Source: Candidatus Gastranaerophilales bacterium (GTDB lineage Bacteria; Cyanobacteriota; Vampirovibrionia; Gastranaerophilales; Gastranaerophilaceae). From it: a stretch of 64,000 nt of DNA. The stretch lies in the NCBI GenBank assembly GCA_944323135.1, contig CALURI010000003.1:1-64000 (forward strand), read 5' to 3'. Positions within the stretch are counted from its first letter, which is position 1, and the number at the start of each line of letters is the position of its first letter. This document shows positions 36,166-45,311 of the stretch, one piece after another. A program made the translations under genes and the position numbers. The notes beneath the pieces were generated by a model. The model saw only the letters and a list, made by a program, of their open reading frames with translations. It did no database searches and was not told the DNA's origin.

Positions 36166-37863
36166 TTATTTTACAATTACAGGTTCAGGATCGTTACAAT
36201 CTTGTTTGTATTTTACTGCATCTGTTAAACTGCCTGTGAATGGTGTATATTTAACTTTTGGTCTGGCATTTGAGTGTTTGCCGTTTGTTTCTCCATCGCA
36301 ATTAAGTTCTATTTGTGCATCTTTCAAAAGTAACAATTCAGGATGTTTTTTTACTAATTCTTCATTTGCGATGAGATCTGAGAAGTCTGAATATACTCTC
36401 ATTGTTTCACCAACTTTTGGCATTGTATTCAATGAGAAGTTTGTTACTCCGTGTTTCAGTTTTTCTGCGTGTACGTATGCTTTTAAAACTTTACCGTCAG
36501 GTCTTTTTCCGTTTATAGTTTTCACTTTTGCAAGAGATACTTTTGTCCAATCATCTCCTCTTTTTACTGTGTGATCACAGAATTCAGATTGCCAAGTTTC
36601 TTCAGGACATGGTTTTTCTTCAGGAGTTGTCGGTTTTGTTCTGTCTTGTGTAGCTACAACAGGTGGTTTATCAGGTTCAACATTTGGTTTTGGTTGAGGT
36701 TGATTTTGCGGCATACCCGGTTCATAGACTTTATCTTCTTTTTTGCCTTTATCCTTTATAAGGTTCATAGTTGCCAGCCCAAGACCTAAACCTATGCTTG
36801 CTCCTGCAATTGCACCGTCACGGGCATTACTTAATCCTGATTTAGCTTTTGCAGTTGCTGTATCTGTTGAAGTTGCTGTGTCTGTTGCTGTTGCAGATTC
36901 TATAATATTTCCTGCTTCATCATAAATATTTGCGGTTGCATTTGATGTAGAGGTTGCTGTTGATGTGGCTTTGGCAACAACATCACCTGCTAAGATGCCT
37001 GAAGCTCCAAGAGCTGCTCCTATCCCGGCCCCTGCGGCTGTTACACCTGCAACATACAAGCCTCTGTATAAATTTGTGTCATCTTTTTCATACCCAAGAT
37101 TTGATTTTTTGGCTATATTTTTAATGACTTTTGCATTTACTCCTTCTTCTTCTGCAATTTCACGTCTTTCTTTTAAACTTAAGTGATAGTTTTCAACTTC
37201 TCCTTCAGTTGTATGCTTGTTTGCAAATTCAACTGCTTTGGCTTTAAATTTATCACTTGAGAAGTTGCCGTTTTCATCATAGAAGTAATCTTTGTGTGAT
37301 TCTACATAAGCGCGTGTTTTTTTACCTCTTACGTATTCATTTTCAATTAACTTAGATTCAGCTTCTTCTTTAGCTTCTTTTTTGCTTAACCCTTCTTGTC
37401 TGTATTGATCGATAAGTTTTTCACGTTCTTCTTTTCTTGCTTTTTCTGCTTCTTTATATGCTTTTTTGTCCATGAAAACTTTTGTACCTTTTACTTGTTC
37501 TTTATTGTACAAGTTTTCAACATAATTTTCAGCTAATTTTTCAGCTTGTTTTTCATTTATTACTTCTTCAGTAATTTCACCTTTTGAAACACCGTGTGCT
37601 AAGAATTTTTCTTTACTTGCTTTTTCTGCATTTTTTATATCATCTTTTGAAGAAAATTGTCTTTCAAAATTTTCTTCTTTTGGTTGTGTTTTTTCAACTT
37701 CCAACCCTTTCATGTTTTCTTCTTTTTTTTCAGGCTGACCTATAGGGACAGTAATTCCCATTGATGAAAGTTGTTGTTTATTAGATTCAACTTGAGTTCC
37801 CCATTTTTCTTTAAATTCTGCGGCATAATCTTTGCCAAAGAATGATAATCCATCAATCCCCAT
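36166..37863 (-). CDS. Large protein with Gly/Ala-rich hydrophobic hairpin and possible LysM-like end
   Basis: 565 residues from ATG 37863 (GGAAAGGGAAAAA upstream; two in-frame ATGs further up lack good spacing). Residues 1-270 are highly charged and mostly helical. Two glycine/alanine-rich segments (GVTAAGAGIGAALGASGILA and GAIAGASIGLGLGLATMNLI) flank a Ser/Thr/Ala linker with repeats of TATST/TDTAT. After a Pro-rich spacer, the end holds HTVKRGDDWTKVSLAKVKTING, similar to the start of a LysM module, and several cysteines. It may be a surface or spore-free envelope scaffold. No family recognised. Confidence 0.65.
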   Translation of the reverse strand: MGIDGLSFFGKDYAAEFKEKWGTQVESNKQQLSSMGITVPIGQPEKKEENMKGLEVEKTQPKEENFERQFSSKDDIKNAEKASKEKFLAHGVSKGEITEEVINEKQAEKLAENYVENLYNKEQVKGTKVFMDKKAYKEAEKARKEEREKLIDQYRQEGLSKKEAKEEAESKLIENEYVRGKKTRAYVESHKDYFYDENGNFSSDKFKAKAVEFANKHTTEGEVENYHLSLKERREIAEEEGVNAKVIKNIAKKSNLGYEKDDTNLYRGLYVAGVTAAGAGIGAALGASGILAGDVVAKATSTATSTSNATANIYDEAGNIIESATATDTATSTDTATAKAKSGLSNARDGAIAGASIGLGLGLATMNLIKDKGKKEDKVYEPGMPQNQPQPKPNVEPDKPPVVATQDRTKPTTPEEKPCPEETWQSEFCDHTVKRGDDWTKVSLAKVKTINGKRPDGKVLKAYVHAEKLKHGVTNFSLNTMPKVGETMRVYSDFSDLIANEELVKKHPELLLLKDAQIELNCDGETNGKHSNARPKVKYTPFTGSLTDAVKYKQDCNDPEPVIVK

Positions 37864-38008
37864 TTTTTCCCTTTCCATTTTCCTCGTTAAAAGAAAATTA
37901 ATATTTTTAATATCCCCTATGCTTTTATAAAAAAAATTTGTCTTTAAAAATTGCATGATTGTAGATTTAATTCTTAATATTTGTTAACAAATATGTTCAT
38001 AAGGACTA

Positions 38009-38037
38009 TTCACAACTAGAAAATTATGGTGTATTAT
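38009..38037 (+). promoter_or_regulatory. Promoter of the OppD-type ATPase gene
   Basis: TTCACA (38009-38014), 17 bases, TATTAT (38032-38037); ATG 38044 is six bases further. Confidence 0.5.
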
Positions 38038-38043
38038 AAACGT

Positions 38044-38994
38044 ATGACGGTGTTAGAGGTTCGAAATCTTAATTTAGGCTTTAATTGTGAATGTGGATTT
38101 AGGCAGGCATTATTCGATGTATCTTTTTCTCTTGAAAAAGGCAGAATGCATGCTTTAGTCGGGGAATCAGGTTGTGGTAAAACTCTTAGTGCAATGAGTA
38201 TTTTACAATTGTTACCAAAAAATGCACAAATAAAGGGAGGCGAAATAATATTTAAAGGTAAAAACCTTTTTAAAGCTTCAAAAAATGAATTGCAACATAT
38301 TCGCGGAGCTAAAATCGCTCTTATTCCTCAGGATCCTATGACTTCATTAAATCCCTTATACACAGTCGGGGATCAGCTTTTGGAAGTTATTAAAATACAT
38401 CAAGGCTTAAAAGGAAAAGCCGCTTTTGATAAGGCTGTTGAATCATTGGAAACAGTTCAAATACCCTCTGCAGTTGACAGAATGAAGGCTTATCCGTATG
38501 AATTTTCAGGCGGGATGAAGCAAAGAGCAATTATCGCTATGGCACTTGCTTGTCAGGCAGAAGTATTAATTGCTGATGAACCTACAACGGCTTTAGATGT
38601 TACTATTCAAGCTCAAATTATGAATTTGTTAAAAGAAATTCAAGCAAAAACAGGTACAGCTATTCTTTTAATTACGCATGATTTAGCTCTTGTCGGTGAA
38701 AATGCGGATTATGTCTCAGTTATGTATGCCGGCAGGATTGTTGAAACTGCTCCGGCAAAGGAATTTTTTGCAAATCCTAAACACCCTTATTCAAATGCTC
38801 TTTTAAAATCTTTGCCTTCAAATGAAAATTCAAAATTGGAAACAATAAACGGTCAACCGCCGACGATTATGCAAGATATTGCAGGTTGTCGTTTTCACCC
38901 TAGATGTTCTAAATGTATTGAAATCTGTACTCAAAAAATTCCACAGTTAGATAATGTCGGAATAAATCATTATTCTGCTTGTTTTTGTAATTAA
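38044..38994 (+). CDS. Oligopeptide/dipeptide ABC transporter ATP-binding protein (OppD/DppD type)
   Basis: 316 residues. Walker A GESGCGKT, Q-loop LIPQDPMTSLNPLYTVG, signature FSGGMKQR, Walker B VLIADEPTTALD and the C-terminal oligopeptide-transporter extension CRFHPRCSKCIEICTQ, whose cysteines can hold an Fe-S cluster. It would power import of peptides or nickel-like ligands. The permeases, binding protein and OppF are not next to it, so it is an orphan here. Start chosen at the second ATG from the promoter spacing. Confidence 0.9.
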   Translation: MTVLEVRNLNLGFNCECGFRQALFDVSFSLEKGRMHALVGESGCGKTLSAMSILQLLPKNAQIKGGEIIFKGKNLFKASKNELQHIRGAKIALIPQDPMTSLNPLYTVGDQLLEVIKIHQGLKGKAAFDKAVESLETVQIPSAVDRMKAYPYEFSGGMKQRAIIAMALACQAEVLIADEPTTALDVTIQAQIMNLLKEIQAKTGTAILLITHDLALVGENADYVSVMYAGRIVETAPAKEFFANPKHPYSNALLKSLPSNENSKLETINGQPPTIMQDIAGCRFHPRCSKCIEICTQKIPQLDNVGINHYSACFCN

Positions 38995-40100
38995 TTTTTA
39001 GTTACTTTTGAGGGGTTATTTTGTGCGGCTTTTGCTTTTTTGTTGTCTTCATATAAGTTTTTAACAACCAGAGCAGCAATGCCTAATGCAGCCGCAGCGA
39101 CTCCGACAATCCAGCTTTTTTGAATTGCGGTTAATTTTTTAGTTTGTTTTTTTACATTTGATGATGCAGTTTTGTGATACCATTTTTTATCTATAAAGAC
39201 TTCTTCTGCATTGTCATAAAAAATTCTGTCTAAAGCTTTTTCAGAATCTTCAGGTTTATCTTTAAAATAATTTTTAATCGTATTTTCTATAAATTCAGAA
39301 AATTTTGCATATTTTTTCTTATCTCCCATTTCATTAATCGGAGTGTCGGAACCAAACATTATTCTTTCTGTGCCAAGTTTTTCAAGTGTATAATTTATTA
39401 AATCACTATTTTCAGCGCCCTTGCCGAACATTGATGTAAGCCATGAAATATCAACAAATAAATTTGATTTCCCTGCTTTTAATGAATTTGCAATATTATC
39501 TATTGTTTGCTTCATTCTTTCGGGTTTTGACATTAAATCTATGTGATAAAGAACAACAGGTAATTTAGGATGTTTTTCTGCAAGTTTTATAATATCATCT
39601 GGGTTTGAAAAACCGTCTGTTGTTGAGTGAAATACACAAGGCAAACCTTGTTCTTCAGCTAAAGTCATATATTTTGAATAGATATCAAAATTATCTTTAA
39701 TTGACTTTTTTGTATTTGTCGGATGAAATTTCATTCCGAAAAATTTTGCACCTTCTATTAATTCTTTGGCTACGTTTGTATCTTTAGAAATACCCGGTTG
39801 ACAGGACAGCAGGGGATAAATTCTTACGTTTTCATTTCCTACAATTGTTAACATTTCTTTTGCTGCGTTAATTTCGGATTTAAATAAATTGCTCTCTTCA
39901 GGATTTAACCCAGAAAGGGAACTTACAAGAACTTTTTTTACATTGTCTGTTTCTACTGTATCGAGAATATTTTGGACATTATAATTACTATCGCAATTCA
40001 GTAAGCCGTCATGCATTGAGCCGATGTGTCCTTGTATATCAAATTTTTTTCTGTTGCTTGTGAAACTTGTGTTATTAAACCCTATTGATGTAATTTTCAT
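38991..40100 (-). CDS. Amidohydrolase-like TIM-barrel protein with a C-terminal membrane helix
   Basis: 369 residues from ATG 40100 (AAGGAGTAAATGT upstream). The N-terminus MKITSIGFNNTSFTSNRK is a short tag seen on other proteins of the window. The barrel has HIGSMHDG, KFHPTNTKK, FHSTTDG, YHIDLMS and FGSDTPINE, an amidohydrolase_2/TatD-like set of metal ligands. A membrane helix (about 338-355, IVGVAAAALGIAALVV) precedes a basic tail, so the enzyme is probably tail-anchored. It follows bioY by 11 bases. Substrate unknown. Confidence 0.75.
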   Translation of the reverse strand: MKITSIGFNNTSFTSNRKKFDIQGHIGSMHDGLLNCDSNYNVQNILDTVETDNVKKVLVSSLSGLNPEESNLFKSEINAAKEMLTIVGNENVRIYPLLSCQPGISKDTNVAKELIEGAKFFGMKFHPTNTKKSIKDNFDIYSKYMTLAEEQGLPCVFHSTTDGFSNPDDIIKLAEKHPKLPVVLYHIDLMSKPERMKQTIDNIANSLKAGKSNLFVDISWLTSMFGKGAENSDLINYTLEKLGTERIMFGSDTPINEMGDKKKYAKFSEFIENTIKNYFKDKPEDSEKALDRIFYDNAEEVFIDKKWYHKTASSNVKKQTKKLTAIQKSWIVGVAAAALGIAALVVKNLYEDNKKAKAAQNNPSKVTKN

Positions 40101-40111
40101 ACATTTACTCC

Positions 40112-40771
40112 TTACATAAAAAACCATAAGATAATTTTTGCATATTTTGCAATAAACACTGCAGCAAAACTAAATATAAAATCATAAATAATTTTTATAC
40201 CGCTTTGTGCAACAATCCAACCAATCATAAATTCCGTACCTTCATGATGCAAGCCGGCGATAAAAAGCATATATAAAACTCCTATTAAATGAATGGTTAA
40301 AACACCAACCAAAACAGCATGCAAAATATTTCTGTTTGTATATCCGCTTTTTAATATTGAGCCTGTAAAAAATACTGCAGGAATATAAGCAAGAATGTAG
40401 CCAAAACTGTATTCAAAAATATATTTTGGACCTCCGCCAAGTGCAAATACAGGTATAACGAATAAACCAAGTAATATATATATTAAAATACTTACAATTC
40501 CATATTTCCTGCCTAAAAATGCTCCTGTAAACATTATAACAGGGATTTGAGGTATTAATTTATAAGTATGAATATAATCTGCTATAGTCAGATGCTGATT
40601 GTCGGATAAGCCAAAAGGAATTGTAAAATGATTTATATTTATTTGTAAAAAAGTTGATAGAATTATCAAGAATGTACAACACAAAATAAGAAGCATACTT
40701 CCGAATGATAATCTTATCCCTTCAATTTGTTTTTTTATGATTCTTATCTTTGGTGCGGCAGTGTTAGTCAT
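40112..40771 (-). CDS. bioY: BioY biotin-transporter substrate-binding subunit
   Basis: 219 residues, six probable membrane helices. GGGPKYIFEYSFGYILAYIP is the conserved biotin-site region of BioY S-components of ECF transporters. It overlaps rimI by four bases. The energising EcfA/EcfT parts are not seen here. Its presence suggests the cell takes up biotin; biotin synthesis genes are not in the window. Confidence 0.88.
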   Translation of the reverse strand: MTNTAAPKIRIIKKQIEGIRLSFGSMLLILCCTFLIILSTFLQININHFTIPFGLSDNQHLTIADYIHTYKLIPQIPVIMFTGAFLGRKYGIVSILIYILLGLFVIPVFALGGGPKYIFEYSFGYILAYIPAVFFTGSILKSGYTNRNILHAVLVGVLTIHLIGVLYMLFIAGLHHEGTEFMIGWIVAQSGIKIIYDFIFSFAAVFIAKYAKIILWFFM

Positions 40772-41289
40772 AAGATATTAATTTTCCCCTTTAGAGCAAT
40801 GACATTTTTATCATATCCTGATTTAAATTTATCGTAAAAAATATTTTCTGTCCACATTATTAAGGCATCTTCATTATTGTCCTGATAGTAACCTTTCCTT
40901 GTACCAAGTGATTTAAAACCGTATTTTTCATATAAATTTATTGCTGGTTTATTTCCTACCCGAACTTCAAGTGTAATGTATTTTGCCATATTTCTGTAAC
41001 ATTCATCAATTATAGTCGTTAAAAGGGCTTCTCCAATATGTTGGCGTTTATATTCAGGGGTTACTGCAATATTGGTGATATGCGCTTCTTCTAAAATTTG
41101 CCAGCAGCCACAATAACCGATAAGTTCTTCCTTTTCGTTAAATACACTGAAATATTTTGCAAGCTCGTTTGAAAGTTCGCTCATAAATGAATCTTTTGAC
41201 CAATGATGCGGACCGTATGCTTTTGCTTCTATAGCAATAACACTATCAATATCAGTTTTTTGCATAGGTTTTATTTTAATACTCAGCAT
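40768..41289 (-). CDS. rimI: RimI-like ribosomal S18 alanine N-acetyltransferase
   Basis: 173-residue GNAT enzyme. The acetyl-CoA loop is VTPEYKRQHIGEALL, and LEVRVGNKPAINLYEKYGFKSLGTRKGYY matches RimI more than other GNATs. It acetylates the N-terminus of bS18 in characterised cases. First gene of rimI-bioY-amidohydrolase. On the minus strand TGT-TAAAAT ends six bases before the ATG without a Shine-Dalgarno. Confidence 0.88.
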   Translation of the reverse strand: MLSIKIKPMQKTDIDSVIAIEAKAYGPHHWSKDSFMSELSNELAKYFSVFNEKEELIGYCGCWQILEEAHITNIAVTPEYKRQHIGEALLTTIIDECYRNMAKYITLEVRVGNKPAINLYEKYGFKSLGTRKGYYQDNNEDALIMWTENIFYDKFKSGYDKNVIALKGKINIL

Positions 41290-41295
41290 ATATTG

Positions 41296-41304
41296 ATTTT
41301 AACA
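41296..41304 (-). promoter_or_regulatory. Extended -10 of rimI
   Basis: On the minus strand TGT-TAAAAT, six bases before the start codon. Confidence 0.5.
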
Positions 41305-41347
41305 TGGAAAAAAGAACCCTGCAGGTTTATTAAATTTTGTTTAGCTA

Positions 41348-41376
41348 TTGATTTAAGCTGTTAAATATGCTATTAT
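41348..41376 (+). promoter_or_regulatory. Promoter of the GGDEF gene
   Basis: TTGATT (41348-41353), 17 bases, TGC-extended TATTAT (41371-41376). It leaves a leader of roughly 95 bases before ATG 41477. Confidence 0.65.
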
Positions 41377-41476
41377 TAGGTGAAAATGGGAGTAAGTCTT
41401 TTGAAAAATTTTATATAATAAAGCTTCCCTGTAAAAATAAACATTCAACGAATATATTGTTGCAGAGGGTAAAAAT

Positions 41477-42355
41477 ATGAAAAATATTGTTGTTTATACA
41501 GATAAAAATGAATCACAGCTTGCAGATGTTTTAGCTCAAATTGATGATACAAATGTAAGAATCGAAAGCGCTGAAAATCTGAAAGATTACGAAACACTTA
41601 ATCCTGGTCTTGTGGTTGTTGAAAGTGTTCCGAATATTAAAGATGTTTTGATGACAACAAAATTTAAAGCCCCTATATTATTTATCGGTGATGTTTTTAA
41701 AGGTACTACTGTAAGAGCTGTTATATTTGATTTTATTAAAACTCCTGTTGATAATATGGAACTTGTAATCAGAGCTAATGCCCTTTTGAAATACAAAGAA
41801 TTGCGTGATAAATTGAAAGTTGTTTCTACAACTGATGAACTTACCGGACTTCATAACAGAAAGTATATGCAGGAACGTCTTGATCAAGAAATTTCACGTG
41901 CAAGAAGATACGGAACAAAACTTTCTTGTCTTTTATTTGATCTAGATTTTTTCAAAGTAGTAAATGATATATACGGTTATGAATGGGGCGATGTACTTTT
42001 ACGCTCTATTGCAGACAAATTAAAACAACTTATCAGGAAAGAAGATATTTTAACCCGCTATGGTGATGAAGAATTTTTGCTTATCCTGCCTAATACTTCT
42101 GAAGAAAATGCATTTTTATTTGCTGAAAGATTCAGAAAAGATATTGAAAAAATGGAATTTATTCCGGCAGGAGAAGAAGAAAGACATCCTATTACAATTT
42201 CAGGCGGTATATCTACTTATCCTTGCATTGAAAATACAGATGAAGATGCAAATACTATAATCCGTTATGCCGAACACGCATTGTATAATGCTAAAAAACG
42301 CGGAAAAAATAAGATTGTTCAATTCTCACAAATTAACTTAGGAGAAGGAGTGTAG
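41477..42355 (+). CDS. GGDEF-domain protein with receiver-like N-terminus
   Basis: 292 residues. Residues 130-285 form a GGDEF domain (DELTGLHNRKYMQERLDQEI and FKVVNDIYGYEWGDVLL). The signature reads YGDEEF near residue 196 instead of (G/S)G(D/E)EF, so the second glycine is replaced by aspartate and activity is uncertain. The N-terminal ~105 residues look like a receiver fold, but the usual phospho-accepting Asp is replaced in LVVVESVP. A PleD-like c-di-GMP cyclase or a degenerate signalling protein. GAGGG precedes the ATG. Confidence 0.85.
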   Translation: MKNIVVYTDKNESQLADVLAQIDDTNVRIESAENLKDYETLNPGLVVVESVPNIKDVLMTTKFKAPILFIGDVFKGTTVRAVIFDFIKTPVDNMELVIRANALLKYKELRDKLKVVSTTDELTGLHNRKYMQERLDQEISRARRYGTKLSCLLFDLDFFKVVNDIYGYEWGDVLLRSIADKLKQLIRKEDILTRYGDEEFLLILPNTSEENAFLFAERFRKDIEKMEFIPAGEEERHPITISGGISTYPCIENTDEDANTIIRYAEHALYNAKKRGKNKIVQFSQINLGEGV

Positions 42356-42430
42356 CCGCTCCACCCACCACTCAGATTTTGGTGAAATTCGTTTTATAAT
42401 TCCTAAAGAAGGAGCGTAGTTGCTCCACCC
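42345..42430. repeat. Pair of 22-base hairpin repeats
   Basis: AAGGAG-GTAG-GCTCCACCC type repeats at 42345-42366 and 42409-42430, 19 of 22 positions identical; each contains GGAG...CTCC that can form a small stem. The first overlaps the end of the GGDEF gene. Related copies elsewhere would make it a dispersed repeat. Confidence 0.6.
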
Positions 42431-42452
42431 GTGAAATATTAGCTAAAACTTT

Positions 42453-43205
42453 CTAGTTTTTATTTTCATTCACACCGTAGCCAAACATTGCAAAATCGTA
42501 TTTAACAGGATCTTCAGAATCAAATTTACGAAGATTTTCAGTGATTTCAAGTACTGATTTAAAATCATTGGCATTTCTTCTCAAAAGCCCCATTTCTCTT
42601 GATATCCTTGCAACATGGGTATCTAACGGAATCAATAATTCAGAAGGTTTCATAAAATCCCAAATCCCAAAATCCACAGGGCCTTTTCTTACCATCCATC
42701 TCAAATACATACACATACGTTTCATAGCGCTTCCTTTTCTTGCATTAGGGAGCATAAATTTGAAACCTTGTGATTTATTATCTTTTGCATTTGCATAAAA
42801 ATAGTCAGTAATAGGTATAAACATATTATCATCTATTGGATTTTTATAACCGTATTTAAAAAGTTCTTCAAGACTTTCGTTGTTTGAATACAAGTCACGC
42901 ATTATCATAAAGATTTGAGCAAAATCTTCAGGTTTCCCAAAACGATAATTGAAATCCCCGAGAATTTTCGGTTCAAAATTCAAAATAAAATTTAAAGGTT
43001 CATTTTGAGCAATATTAAATAGAGTATCTAATTTTTTTAAAAAAACTTCTCTCCTGCCATAAGCCACAAGTGATGCTATAAATCCTGCAATTTCAATATC
43101 TTTTTTTTCTCTAAATCTATTAGGAACTTTAACAGGATCATCTTTTATAAAATCAATATTTTCGTATTTTTCAACTAACTTATCAATTTCAGTTTTTGTT
43201 ATCAT
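42453..43205 (-). CDS. TIGR02757 family protein (DUF2400)
   Basis: 250 residues. The family is conserved but uncharacterised. RFREKKDIEIAGFIASLVAYGRR near the N-terminus, the middle MCMYLRWMVRKGPVDFGIWD and the late LIPLDTHVARISR are its hallmark blocks; the latter resembles an HhH-glycosylase-like helical protein. It overlaps tadA by 17 bases and is last in the operon with the two-component genes. Confidence 0.85.
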   Translation of the reverse strand: MITKTEIDKLVEKYENIDFIKDDPVKVPNRFREKKDIEIAGFIASLVAYGRREVFLKKLDTLFNIAQNEPLNFILNFEPKILGDFNYRFGKPEDFAQIFMIMRDLYSNNESLEELFKYGYKNPIDDNMFIPITDYFYANAKDNKSQGFKFMLPNARKGSAMKRMCMYLRWMVRKGPVDFGIWDFMKPSELLIPLDTHVARISREMGLLRRNANDFKSVLEITENLRKFDSEDPVKYDFAMFGYGVNENKN

Positions 43206-43620
43206 TGCGCAAACCCTTAAAATACTTTTTTAATATTTTATCACATTCTTCTTCCATAATTCCGCCATAAACTTTCATTTTGGAATTTGCAAGTTTTCTC
43301 ACATCAATTACTGATCCTAAAGCTCCGTAATGGTTGTCGTATGAACCAAAGTAAACGGTCTTTATTCTTGCGGAAACTATAGCCCAGGCACACATCGGAC
43401 AAGGTTCTAATGTTACATACATTTCGCAGTCATCTAAGCGCCATCTGCCTAATTTTTTTTCAGCTTCTCTGATTGCTAAAATCTCTGCATGAGCTGTTAC
43501 ATCATTTGTTATTTCTTTTTGATTAAAAGTTTCTGCTATAACTTCACCATCTTTTATAATCAAAGCTCCGACAGGAATTTCCCCGTTCGCTTTATTCGCA
43601 AGTTCTATAGCTCTTTTCAC
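43189..43620 (-). CDS. tadA: tRNA adenosine deaminase TadA
   Basis: 143 residues. It converts A34 to inosine in tRNA-Arg. Zinc ligands and the catalytic Glu are in HAEI (44-47) and PCPMC (73-77). The GTG at 43620 overlaps the histidine-kinase stop by four bases (GTGA), a coupled start; the N-terminus is about ten residues shorter than usual, but the domain is complete. Confidence 0.93.
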   Translation of the reverse strand: MKRAIELANKANGEIPVGALIIKDGEVIAETFNQKEITNDVTAHAEILAIREAEKKLGRWRLDDCEMYVTLEPCPMCAWAIVSARIKTVYFGSYDNHYGALGSVIDVRKLANSKMKVYGGIMEEECDKILKKYFKGLRNDNKN

Positions 43621-45311
43621 TCAACTACCTCTGAAATTTTGGAAAGATTTAGAGTTAATTCAACACAAAAACCGCAATTTTTATCACTATGCAATGAGAT
43701 TTCTCCGTTCATTGCTTCAATTAAACCTTTTACTATAAACAAGCCCAAACCTGTTCCGCGGGTTGTTCTTGTTGTATTATCATCCAGCCTCATAAATTTT
43801 TCAAATAATTTATTCAACTTTTTAGGAGGAATAACTTCGCAATCATTCTTGACAAAGATTTTTGCTTTGTTATTTTGAGTATATGCATCTACTGTTATCT
43901 TAGAATCTTCTGTAGCATATTTTGCAGCGTTTTCAAGCAAATTTACAAATACCTGTAATAATCTGTCTTTGTCGGCTTCTACAAGAGGAAAATCCTCGCC
44001 TACATTAAATATTATTTCTTTATTATTTTTATTTTTTATTAATATTCTGGATTCTTCTAACAATTCAGGAATATATACCTGTTCAACTTTTGTTCTTATA
44101 CGCATACCTTCAATATCAGGAATTGTTAATAAGTCTTCAATCAAACGTTTTAAACGTTCTGACTGTTCTTTAATTATTCTTAAAGATTTTTGTCTTGTTT
44201 CGTCATCAATTGTTATATCTTGCCGCATCAAACGGGAGGTATAACCTTGAATACTGGTTAAAGGAGTCCTTAACTCATGGCTTACGGTGTCAATAAGATT
44301 AGAACGGAATTCATTTAATTGTTTTAATTCAATGTTATTTTTTTTCAATTGAATATATGACTTATGAATTTCTGTTGCCATACGGTTAAATTCGAAAGCA
44401 AGAAATATAATTTCATGCGGTGTAAAGGCTGTTGTTAAAAGTCTTATTTGGCGTTCATAATTCCCTTTTGAAATCGCTATAATACCTTTAAACAGCTGTC
44501 TTATATTGATATAAAGGTAATAAGTATATAATCCGACGACAAAAATAATGGTAAATGTTGCAAATAAACAAGAAAGTATAATTTTTAAACTGTTATTTGT
44601 AATGGCTTTTTGCGTAACTTTTTCTGTTGTATTTACGATAATGGTTATTTTGGGATCATCTTTTGATACATAAACCAACGGTTGATTTTTTATATCTCCG
44701 AAAATTACAGGTTTATCTTTTTTTAATTTGTCGGGTAAAAGAGAAATAGTTTTTTTGTAAGCATCTTCTGTATAATTATGTTCTGCCAGAAGATCTCCGT
44801 CATCTGTTAATACATAAATTTGTCTTTTATCGTCAGCAAGTGATCTGAAAAGTTCATCTTTTATCGCATCAAGTTTAAAAGTCGCAATCAGGTATTTGTC
44901 ATCTTTAATTTTTAATGTGACAGAAGCTTTTTTATTTTCTTTATCTTTTTGACGAAGTGTATCAAGATCTTTTTCATCAATTATTTTTAATTCTTCACAA
45001 TCATCAAGTTGATCTTTTACTGATTTTAAATATTGTTCTTTAGATTTTTGGTTTGGTAAATGTTCAAATGTAAATATTATTTGTTCCAGATTACTTAAAG
45101 TTGTTTTATTAAAAAAGTCAATCTCGTCAGATACCATATTTGCAATTAAAACAGCAGATTCTCTTAATTGATACCTCATTGACTGCTGGTTAATATTATT
45201 TATTATAAAGCCGCTTATTGTCATAGGAACAATAACCGCAAAAATAAATACGATTGCAATTTGTTCAACAATTTTTAAATGTTTTCCAAACATAAAATTA
45301 ACCTTCGCCAA
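43617..45311 (-). CDS. Membrane sensor histidine kinase
   Basis: 564 residues. Two membrane helices (about 15-33 and 246-268) flank a ~210-residue extracytoplasmic sensor region of dCache/PAS-like length. HAMP-like region follows, then HisKA with the phospho-accepting His345 in VSHELRTPLTSIQGY, and the ATPase with NLLENAAKYA (N box), and GTGLGLFIVKGL (G2). It overlaps the response regulator by 14 bases. The signal is unknown. Confidence 0.93.
   Translation of the reverse strand: MAKVNFMFGKHLKIVEQIAIVFIFAVIVPMTISGFIINNINQQSMRYQLRESAVLIANMVSDEIDFFNKTTLSNLEQIIFTFEHLPNQKSKEQYLKSVKDQLDDCEELKIIDEKDLDTLRQKDKENKKASVTLKIKDDKYLIATFKLDAIKDELFRSLADDKRQIYVLTDDGDLLAEHNYTEDAYKKTISLLPDKLKKDKPVIFGDIKNQPLVYVSKDDPKITIIVNTTEKVTQKAITNNSLKIILSCLFATFTIIFVVGLYTYYLYINIRQLFKGIIAISKGNYERQIRLLTTAFTPHEIIFLAFEFNRMATEIHKSYIQLKKNNIELKQLNEFRSNLIDTVSHELRTPLTSIQGYTSRLMRQDITIDDETRQKSLRIIKEQSERLKRLIEDLLTIPDIEGMRIRTKVEQVYIPELLEESRILIKNKNNKEIIFNVGEDFPLVEADKDRLLQVFVNLLENAAKYATEDSKITVDAYTQNNKAKIFVKNDCEVIPPKKLNKLFEKFMRLDDNTTRTTRGTGLGLFIVKGLIEAMNGEISLHSDKNCGFCVELTLNLSKISEVVE

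Noticed and set aside
41386-41418. Ten-residue upstream frame in the leader of the GGDEF gene
   Set aside because: The ATG is only a few bases from the predicted transcript start and the spacing to AGGTG is too short. Not enough to call a leader peptide.
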